64,000 nucleotides of DNA from Streptococcus thermophilus (lineage in GTDB: Bacteria; Bacillota; Bacilli; Lactobacillales; Streptococcaceae), in the NCBI RefSeq assembly GCF_010120595.1, contig NZ_CP038020.1, forward strand, positions 186,001 through 250,000, given 5' to 3'. The notes below the pieces were generated by a model. That model saw nothing but the letters and a program-made list of their open reading frames with translations, was not told the DNA's origin and searched no databases. Below are positions 58,222 to 64,000 of the stretch, one piece after another. The position numbers were made by a program, and so were the translations under genes. Numbering within the stretch: the first letter of the stretch is position 1; every line of letters begins with the position of its first letter.

Positions 58222-59418
58222 CTAAGCAGATAACCGTTCCATTTCAGCTCTTGCGGAACTAAATGAAGCATGAGCATAATAGCCGAGCGTCATAGTAATG
58301 TTTTTATGCCCCATAATATATTGCAATATATTAGGACTCATTCCTTTGTTCGCCATATTCGTACAGAATGTATGCCTAAAGGTGTGTGGTGTAATCTTTG
58401 GTAGCTTGTCCTCGTGGGTTTTGTTATACTTTTTGACTAAACTTTTTAACATACTTTGATAATTAGTTGCTTGCTTTGGCAACCCATCACGTTTAAGGAA
58501 TAAGAAGTTCTGGTAACCGTCAATGACAATTGGTTCAGCTTTGGCTTTCTTACGACGTTCTACTACACGCTTAACAGCTTGATAAGCTCTTTCAGTCATT
58601 GGGATTTCTCGCTTACCTTGTGCGGTCTTTGGAACTTCTACATAATAGCCAATATTAGTATCACTCAATAATTGATGGTCAACCATAATGGCTTTATTTT
58701 TCATATCCAAATCTAAAGTCAAACCGCATAATTCAGAAATACGAAGTCCTGTTTCTAAGAGGATAACGACATCATCATAATATTTACAATAAGTCTTATC
58801 GCTTTCCATAAACGATAATAAGTCCATTTCCTGTTCTGGTGTTAGAGCGATTTTTGGTTCTGTTTTATCTTCCAATACATCGCTTAACTGAAAATCAAAT
58901 GGATTCTTCCTAATACAGTCGTCTTGAATTGCCATAAAAAATGACGCTTTGAGTGAACGCTTATAATTGTCAATTGATTTATAAGCACACCCATCTTCAC
59001 TCATTCGAATAGCCCAGCTCTTAGCGTCTGACAATTTAACCATATCAATACTTTTAGCACCTAGTGGGTCATTGTTCAGAATCTTCATAAGATAATGGCG
59101 TCCTTTTTTAGTGTTAAGTCGGATATTCTTTCTTAGTCCATTCTTCTTAGCGTATAGCTGGCAAACTGTCATTTTCTTACCAATAGTATCAATACTATCA
59201 TCAAGGTCGTTTTGTATTTGTTTTTCTTTTTCCCTTAATGAAATATCATCACGTTTCCCCTTTGGAGTTTTATCGGTAGGTACAAGTTTCCAAGCGTAAA
59301 CAAATTGTGACTTACCAAATGAATCTACATACTTATATGCGTATCTTCCATCTTTTCTCTGGCTCTCTCCAGTTCTTAAAATTCTATCTTTATTATCTCG
59401 TCTTTTTTCATTTGACAT
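58222..59418 (-). CDS. int: Tn916-family tyrosine recombinase (integrase)
   Basis: Catalyses excision and insertion of the conjugative transposon. The 398-residue protein has the N-terminal three-stranded arm-binding domain (RRDNKDRILRTGESQRKDGRYAYKY), the SAM-like core-binding domain with SYKRSLKASF-type helix, and the catalytic residues: Arg in LLETGLRISELCG near 228, His-x2-Arg in ITPHTFRHTFCTN near 345, His in MGHKNITMT and Tyr in LGYYAHAS near 380. It resembles Tn916 Int throughout but with many substitutions, so it is a relative and not Tn916 itself. xis lies 80 bp upstream. Confidence 0.95.
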   Translation of the reverse strand: MSNEKRRDNKDRILRTGESQRKDGRYAYKYVDSFGKSQFVYAWKLVPTDKTPKGKRDDISLREKEKQIQNDLDDSIDTIGKKMTVCQLYAKKNGLRKNIRLNTKKGRHYLMKILNNDPLGAKSIDMVKLSDAKSWAIRMSEDGCAYKSIDNYKRSLKASFFMAIQDDCIRKNPFDFQLSDVLEDKTEPKIALTPEQEMDLLSFMESDKTYCKYYDDVVILLETGLRISELCGLTLDLDMKNKAIMVDHQLLSDTNIGYYVEVPKTAQGKREIPMTERAYQAVKRVVERRKKAKAEPIVIDGYQNFLFLKRDGLPKQATNYQSMLKSLVKKYNKTHEDKLPKITPHTFRHTFCTNMANKGMSPNILQYIMGHKNITMTLGYYAHASFSSARAEMERLSA

Positions 59419-59497
59419 GATAAGAAGCTCCTCTCAATAACCGAATTGAGCTTGATACGTCATATGAATATTATAACATATATAAGGCTCAATTTCA

Positions 59498-59701
59498 TTA
59501 GATAACGTCAAGTGTATCAACGATTTTCTCAAATTGTTTTCTCTTTATTTGAATACGATTGCCATTCATAATGACCCAGCCAGAATCAAGATTTTCATCA
59601 GCCAGCTTACGCAATTTTTTCTCTCCAATGCGAAAGTATTTTGACGCTTCTTCAATTGTCAATGTGTATTTTTCCCAAATAGGTACATCAGTATTGTTCA
59701 T
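59498..59701 (-). CDS. xis: Tn916-family excisionase
   Basis: A 67-residue DNA-bending protein needed with Int for excision. It has the winged-helix sequence [23 protein letters not shown] and ends [15 protein letters not shown], very similar to Tn916 Xis. The open frame extends four codons further upstream, but the ATG at 59701 gives the family length and has a GGAGTGAT site before it. It lies directly upstream of int on the same strand. Confidence 0.94.
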   Translation of the reverse strand: MNNTDVPIWEKYTLTIEEASKYFRIGEKKLRKLADENLDSGWVIMNGNRIQIKRKQFEKIVDTLDVI

Positions 59702-59713
59702 AAAATATATCAC

Positions 59714-60090
59714 TCCTTTCTATGTTTGTAGTTCGAAAGTAGATAGATGGCTTTGGCAAGCTCCACTGGTATTTCAACCAATCCCATTCTTGTGGGCAGA
59801 ACCGTATCATACGGGTGTATCATTATACTGTGGTGCAGGTTACGGCAAAACAACCATTCCAAAGGTCATTCTCAAATCACTATATGGTCGCTCTCTTAAT
59901 TAAGGTCATGGCGTATAGTATTTGTTGGCTATCTGTATCACAAACGTATCTGTCTACTTTATTCAGTTGTCAAAGAACACTCGGCATTGATTTGCCTATT
60001 AAAGATCACAATAGTTTGTGGGCTTTGATAGGCAAACAATTAATAATTCCCCATGTACCAAACTAATTGATACATGGAGAGAGGGCGAGA
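59714..60090. other. Spacer between xis and orf8, possibly a decayed gene
   Basis: About 375 bp without a convincing gene. The + strand has an open stretch to 59903 reading YHTGVSLYCGAGYGKTTIPKVIL, faintly like the small cysteine-rich KTR proteins found at this position in some elements, but too weak to call. TTGATACATG-type repeats (CATGTACCAA and TTGATACATG) form a hairpin near 60050-60076. Confidence 0.35.
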
Positions 60091-60321
60091 TTAAGATAAA
60101 TCAAATTTCAAAATAGCAGTGATTAGTTTTGTCTCCAGCATTCGCTTTGTTTCTTCCTCTACATGAATATAAGGATTACCGTATTCATCAAATAAAGTTT
60201 TTTGTGAGAGGCGAATGGTGTAATGTTCAAAATGCTTAAGTATTTCATTTATTGCATTTACATCACCATGGACAGCAAGCAAAATCACTGTAAAGGATAA
60301 TACTTCCTTAGTAGGTTTCAT
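60091..60321 (-). CDS. Tn916 Orf8-like helix-turn-helix protein
   Basis: A 76-residue protein starting MKPTKEVLSFTVILLAVHGD and containing INEILKHFEHYTIRLSQKTLFDEYGNPYI and EETKRMLETKLITAILKF, the pattern of Tn916 Orf8 (helix-turn-helix domain family). With Orf7 it controls transcription into xis and int and toward transfer genes in Tn916. Its start is 2 bp after the orf7 stop. It is intact although orf7 is not. Confidence 0.88.
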   Translation of the reverse strand: MKPTKEVLSFTVILLAVHGDVNAINEILKHFEHYTIRLSQKTLFDEYGNPYIHVEEETKRMLETKLITAILKFDLS

Positions 60322-60322
60322 T

Positions 60323-60742
60323 TCAATGTTCCTCCATGAGCTCTTTCAACTCTTTTAGTGCATTTGTTTTGTGATAATGCACGGTGCTTTCAGCCAGCTC
60401 CATTAGTGTAGCAATATCAGCGTTTGTCATACTAAGGAAAAATGAAAGAAGAATTATATCCTGTTTTCTTTTTGTGAGTTTACCGATCGCTTGAGCTATC
60501 AATACATCTTCAATGCGTATGTCATAGTTATACGAAGCCATTATGATATAGTTTGAATCGTAATCATCAAAAATACTTAGTTGACTTAGTTCAGCCATTG
60601 TTAATGCTTCAAGAGATATCAGACGTTCATTGCGACGTTTGTTTTCGTCATAGATATCTCTAGCAAAATTACGCATGACTGTTTTTCAAAAGCTATCAAA
60701 TTGATGTTCAATAGTCTTTTCATAATTAGAAATAGTTACCAT
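60323..60742 (-). pseudogene. Tn916 Orf7-like sigma factor, interrupted by in-frame TGA
   Basis: Reading from the ATG at 60742 gives MVTISNYEKTIEHQFDSF, a TGA at 60686-60688, then KTVMRNFARDIYDENKRRNERL to the stop at 60323, all in one frame and about 139 codons. The C-terminal half has the sigma-70 region 4-like ADIATLMELAESTVHYHKTNALKELKE, and the family usually has Cys or a similar residue at the stop position. An internal ATG at 60676 could give a 117-residue protein with the DNA-binding half but has no clear ribosome-binding site. The 5' leader can fold over the ribosome-binding site. Confidence 0.8.
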
Positions 60743-60744
60743 AA

Positions 60745-60816
60745 GAATCCACCCCCTTTCCGTTTGCAAGTGATTAATTAACCTTGCTTATTCCTATCAC
60801 GGTGGAAAGGGGGGGA
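60745..60816 (-). promoter_or_regulatory. orf7 leader hairpin covering the ribosome-binding site
   Basis: Plus-strand CCCCCTTTCC (60752-60761) and GGAAAGGGGG (60804-60813) are perfect inverted repeats about 42 bp apart. In the minus-strand transcript the GGGGGTGG ribosome-binding site of orf7 lies in the stem, so it would be sequestered. Confidence 0.55.
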
Positions 60817-61098
60817 ATCTTCGATAAAAACAAAAAAATACACACTTTTACCTCATGGCAAAAATGCGTATTCTTTCTATATCTATATTTAATTGTTAGT
60901 TTTCTTTTTTTATCCCCTAACCAAAACATAACAGCACCTCTATAAAAGCTACCGCTGTTTTGGAAAAATTAACAAATTAAGAAAAAACAGATTACAATAG
61001 AAACTTCATGAAAAGCTACTTACAAAGCGGTAGTTTTTTTTTATTGCTTTGTAAGTTTCATTAGTTATTGTAATCTGTAAATAATTTTTAGTATATTA
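60817..61098. repeat. Junction region with nested inverted repeats
   Basis: No gene. ACAGATTACAATA (60989-61001) is complemented by TATTGTAATCTGT (61066-61078). Inside, ACTTACAAAGC is complemented by GCTTTGTAAGT, and a T tract of nine follows CTAC/GTAG arms around 61015-61040. Together they could form a large hairpin about 90 nt long. It may terminate cadA and may also be the scar of a lost mobile element. Confidence 0.55.
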
Positions 61099-63222
61099 TT
61101 ATTTTTTGACTTTCATTAATCTTAATCCATTTAATGTAACTAGTAATGTGGCACCCATATCTGCTACAATTGCAATCCATAATGTTAACCAACCCGGAAG
61201 CACTAATAGCAATGCCAATAACTTGATTCCAAGAGAAAATGTTATATTCTGTTTGATGATTTTTAATGTCTTTCGACTAAGATTTACAATGAATGGTAAT
61301 TTCTTTAAGTCATCTCCCATTAAGGCAACATCAGCTGTTTCTAAAGCAGTGTCAGTTCCAGCTCCCCCCATTGCTATTCCTACAGTAGAAGCAGCTAAGG
61401 CAGGGGCGTCATTTACACCATCTCCAATCATAGCGACTTTGCCGTATGTTTGTTTTAATTCTTTAATGTAAGTAAGTTTATCTTCTGGCATTAACTCTGC
61501 TTTTATATCAGAAACACCAATTTCTTTACCTATAAACTGTGCTGTGTCATTATTATCTCCTGTTAGCATAATAGTGTGAGCAATCCCTAATTTATGAAGT
61601 TGCGCAATAACTTCTTTACTAGATTCCCTAACTTCATCAGCCACAGCTATGATTGCTAAAATATTTGATTCTGTTCCAAATAGCATAGCTGTTTTTCCTT
61701 GCTTTTGTAATGATTGGTATGTTTGAGATATACTTTGAGATTTTTCTAAACTAGATTCAAAAAGTTTTGAGCTACCAATGTAATAGGTTATACCATCTAC
61801 ATCACCCTTAACACCTTTACCAGTGATTGATGAAAAATTATCAATTTCTATTGACTTGTAATCGACATTATCAATCATAGCTTTTGAAATGATTGCAGAG
61901 GCAAGAGGGTGTTGTGACAAGGTTTCTAAAGCTGTAATAATTGAAAGTGATTTCTGTTCGTCCATATGTTGAGAATAAGGAATAAAATCAGTTACAACTG
62001 GTTTTCCTTTCGTCAATGTACCTGTCTTATCAAAAGCAATTGCTTGTAGTCCACCAATTTCTTCTAAGTAAATTCCACCTTTTACAAGAACACCGTTTTT
62101 TGCTGAATTACCAATTGCAGAAACGATAGATACTGGAGTGGAAATTACTAGTGAACAAGGACAACCTACAACTAGAAGAGATAACCCTTGATATACCCAT
62201 GTATCCCAATCACCTCCAAAAAATAGAGGTGGAACGACTGCAACAAGCAAAGCAATAAGCATAATAATAGGTGTATAATACTTCGCGAACTTATCTACAA
62301 ACGCTTGCGCTGGTGCTCGTTCACCTTGTGCTTCTTCAACTAAATGTATAATCTTTGAAATTGTAGTATCTTCTACATGTTTCGTCACCTTTACTTCTAA
62401 TAGTCCTTCTTCGTTTAATGTTCCAGCAAAAACTTCATCATCAACTTTCTTTTCAACTGGAATGGATTCTCCAGTAATTGCGGACTGATTAATTGCAGAA
62501 TAGCCCTTTATGACAACTCCGTCCATAGCAATTTTTTGCCCAGGTTTTATAATCATAATATCCCCAATTTGAATATCGCTAACCGCAATCATTTGTTCCA
62601 CATTATTACGGCGTATCAAAGCTTCTTTGGGAGCAATATCCATTAATGAACGAATCGATTGTCTGGCTTTATCCATGGAATATCGTTCCAAAACTTCACT
62701 TAAAGCAAAGAGGATTACGACAATAGAACCTTCTGCCCATTCCCCGATGATGGAAGCACCAATAATAGCAATAGTCATTAGTGACTCCATTGTAAAATCT
62801 AATTTTAATAAATTGGATATACCTTCTTTAAATAAGCTAAAACCTCCAATAATTATTGCGACAACATACAGAGCAATTGTAATCGTTGAATCTTCTCCAC
62901 TAATATTTTGAGAAATAAAGGCTAACAAAATGAAGACTACTGATACAACTAAATGCCAATTCTTTTTTAGAAAGGATTCTTTCTTTAATGGTGTGTTGGA
63001 ATAATCTTTTTCAGGAGAGATTTTTAAATTTTCAAATGCTCCAGCCTTTTCTATTTGACTAATAGAAGTTTCTCCATAAACTGTAATCTTGCCTGCTCCA
63101 AAGTTTACCTTTGCGTCAGTAACTCCGCTAATATTTTTTACATTTTTTTCAAACTTTCCTGCACAATTTGTACAAGATAACCCATCTACACGGTAAGTTG
63201 TTTGTTTACTTGCTTTACTCAT
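61099..63222 (-). CDS. cadA: Heavy-metal translocating P-type ATPase, CadA type (Cd2+/Zn2+)
   Basis: Exports cadmium and zinc, giving resistance. The 707-residue protein has one N-terminal heavy-metal domain with CTNC near residue 17, then eight membrane helices. The transport motif CPC ([11 protein letters not shown]) lies near 353 in helix 6, the actuator TGES near 250, the phosphorylated Asp in [10 protein letters not shown] near 397, and the hinge [13 protein letters not shown] near 600. The HP-type locus usual for copper pumps (CPC with CopA-style helices) is not distinguished, but CPC plus CTNC and a CadC-like operator favour cadmium/zinc. The ATG follows AAAGGAGGAG. It is low in GC compared with the chromosome genes. 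Confidence 0.93.
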   Translation of the reverse strand: MSKASKQTTYRVDGLSCTNCAGKFEKNVKNISGVTDAKVNFGAGKITVYGETSISQIEKAGAFENLKISPEKDYSNTPLKKESFLKKNWHLVVSVVFILLAFISQNISGEDSTITIALYVVAIIIGGFSLFKEGISNLLKLDFTMESLMTIAIIGASIIGEWAEGSIVVILFALSEVLERYSMDKARQSIRSLMDIAPKEALIRRNNVEQMIAVSDIQIGDIMIIKPGQKIAMDGVVIKGYSAINQSAITGESIPVEKKVDDEVFAGTLNEEGLLEVKVTKHVEDTTISKIIHLVEEAQGERAPAQAFVDKFAKYYTPIIMLIALLVAVVPPLFFGGDWDTWVYQGLSLLVVGCPCSLVISTPVSIVSAIGNSAKNGVLVKGGIYLEEIGGLQAIAFDKTGTLTKGKPVVTDFIPYSQHMDEQKSLSIITALETLSQHPLASAIISKAMIDNVDYKSIEIDNFSSITGKGVKGDVDGITYYIGSSKLFESSLEKSQSISQTYQSLQKQGKTAMLFGTESNILAIIAVADEVRESSKEVIAQLHKLGIAHTIMLTGDNNDTAQFIGKEIGVSDIKAELMPEDKLTYIKELKQTYGKVAMIGDGVNDAPALAASTVGIAMGGAGTDTALETADVALMGDDLKKLPFIVNLSRKTLKIIKQNITFSLGIKLLALLLVLPGWLTLWIAIVADMGATLLVTLNGLRLMKVKK

Positions 63223-63239
63223 AAAGCTCCTCCTTTTTC

Positions 63240-63266
63240 AATAACATTCAAGTGTTTGTTTGAATA
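63240..63266. promoter_or_regulatory. CadC/ArsR-type operator, copy 1
   Basis: A 27-bp block with inverted TTCAAxxxTTTGAA-type arms (ATTCAAGTG and TTTGAAT), identical to the copy 55 bp upstream. It lies between the cadA transcription start and its ribosome-binding site. Confidence 0.72.
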
Positions 63267-63277
63267 TTTACAAATAT

Positions 63278-63306
63278 ATAATAACAGATTAAAGAATAAC
63301 ATTCAA
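63278..63306 (-). promoter_or_regulatory. cadA promoter
   Basis: Minus strand TTGAAT (63301-63306), a 17-bp spacer and TATTAT (63278-63283). The -35 lies inside operator copy 2, and copy 1 lies downstream of the start site. Confidence 0.7.
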
Positions 63307-63321
63307 GTGTTTGTTTGAATA
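63295..63321. promoter_or_regulatory. CadC/ArsR-type operator, copy 2
   Basis: Identical 27-bp block to copy 1. It overlaps the -35 of the cadA promoter, so an ArsR-family repressor bound here would block cadA transcription. Confidence 0.72.
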
Positions 63322-63391
63322 AATTTTAAAAAAGTTTATAGCTAGAAAATCTTGTCTAATATTTAAAATTTAGAATAAAAAAAATATATGC

Positions 63392-63419
63392 TTGTATTAA
63401 TCTAAGCAAATGTTATAAT
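63392..63419 (+). promoter_or_regulatory. lspA promoter
   Basis: TTGTAT (63392-63397), a 16-bp spacer and a perfect TATAAT (63414-63419), followed by AAAGGAGG and the ATG at 63443. Confidence 0.75.
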
Positions 63420-63442
63420 AGCAACCAAAAAGGAGGTTTTTA

Positions 63443-63952
63443 ATGAAGATTTTAAATGGAAAGATTATTTCTAAACAAAATTTACTTTTACTGGGAATTA
63501 TGATAAGTGCCGTTTTAATTGACCAACTATCAAAAATCTGGCTAACTTCAACCTTACAAATAGGAGAATCAATAGAACTTATTCCATCTTTTTTCAAGAT
63601 AACATATGCTCAAAATACAGGTGCAGCATGGAGTGTTTTAGAGGGGCATATGACGTTCTTTTATGTAGTGACTATAATTGCATTGATACTATTAGGGTGG
63701 TATTTTAAAAATCTTAAAGATTACCAAATTGTTCAAAAAATAGGAGTAATACTAATGATTGCTGGAACGTTAGGTAACTTTATTGATCGTTTATTATTTC
63801 AATTTGTACGTGATTCTTTGGATTTTCGTATTTTAGATTACAACTTTCCTATTTTTAACATCGCTGACATTTTACTAGTTAGCGGAGTTTTTTTACTCAT
63901 TATCGATGAAACAATAAAAACTTTTAATATCCGTTCTAAATTAAAGAAGTAA
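63443..63952 (+). CDS. lspA: Signal peptidase II (LspA-like), element-borne
   Basis: Cleaves lipoprotein signal peptides after lipid attachment. The 169-residue protein has four membrane helices and both catalytic Asp sites: GTLGNFIDRLLF (Asn-x2-Asp) near 112 and FNIADILLV near 140. AQNTGAAWSV near 55 is also conserved. It is divergent from cadA in a cluster seen in other mobile cadmium elements (for example lspB next to cadAC in Listeria). It is probably a second, acquired copy in addition to the chromosomal lspA, which would not lie here. The ATG follows a strong AAAGGAGG. Confidence 0.93.
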   Translation: MKILNGKIISKQNLLLLGIMISAVLIDQLSKIWLTSTLQIGESIELIPSFFKITYAQNTGAAWSVLEGHMTFFYVVTIIALILLGWYFKNLKDYQIVQKIGVILMIAGTLGNFIDRLLFQFVRDSLDFRILDYNFPIFNIADILLVSGVFLLIIDETIKTFNIRSKLKK

Positions 63953-63979
63953 TATCATCTTAAGGCTTAAGATTTATTT

Positions 63980-64000
63980 ATGCCTAAATTAACAGAAAAA
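63980..64000 (+). CDS. Possible start of a further gene (partial)
   Basis: An ATG at 63980 opens MPKLTEK before the window ends. A good ribosome-binding site is not seen, so this is a weak call. If real, it would continue the lspA transcription unit. Confidence 0.2.

Overview
The window looks like a low-GC Firmicutes chromosome of the Streptococcus thermophilus/salivarius group. The reasons are the streptococcal order DUF1033-rpoC-rpoB-pbp1b-tyrS, a ComX-type comG operon followed by a methyltransferase gene and ackA, galU next to gpsA, and the acetylated diaminopimelate pair dapH-dapL. S. thermophilus is favoured because many carbohydrate, fermentation and transport genes are broken. That is an inference from gene content, not a database match. 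Some single-base frameshifts could be sequencing errors.

Layout. 1-1.7 kb: the tail of an unidentified gene, then a frameshifted formate/nitrite transporter and a frameshifted MptD-type membrane protein. 1.8-8.8 kb: gpsA and galU (+), then on the minus strand rhomboid protease, 5-formyltetrahydrofolate cyclo-ligase, dapL, dapH, a broken HAD phosphatase, rlmA and the SRP RNA. 8.9-9.7 kb: a double-glycine bacteriocin-like peptide with a small two-helix membrane protein. 9.7-14.2 kb: tadA, competence ssbB with a ComX box, a TusA-like/YedE-like sulfur pair, ytpR, thioredoxin and DUF4651. 14.3-18.4 kb: pepA and proC, then CPBP membrane proteins (one broken) and an XRE regulator. 18.5-24.5 kb: ackA with a cre site, a methyltransferase, and comGA-GG behind a ComX box. 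24.5-36.5 kb: DUF1033, rpoC, rpoB, pbp1b and divergent tyrS.

36.6-47 kb is an amino-acid block: ilvBNC, ilvD and thrC, each promoter region with a good CodY-type box, interrupted by fakA, an Asp23 protein and a MATE transporter. 47.3-55.2 kb is decaying: adhE has several frameshifts, and the trehalose locus has lost part of treC, the 5' half of treB and the integrity of treR; pepO is intact. 55.2-57.8 kb has a UPF0340 gene, two membrane proteins and a dead IS30-family element of about 1,090 bp.

57.8-64 kb is acquired DNA: the int-xis end of a Tn916-like element, with tandem 11-bp arm-type repeats beyond int, then orf8 and a nonsense-interrupted orf7. In place of the usual Tn916 backbone comes a cadmium/zinc P-type ATPase gene with two identical 27-bp operator-like repeats around its promoter, and a divergent lspA-type signal peptidase II gene. 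No cadC regulator is seen before the window ends.

No tRNA, rRNA or CRISPR array was recognised. The least familiar parts are the orphan bacteriocin-like pair (9.1-9.6 kb), the coupled small ORFs between adhE and thrC, and the cadmium cargo at the Tn916-like end.
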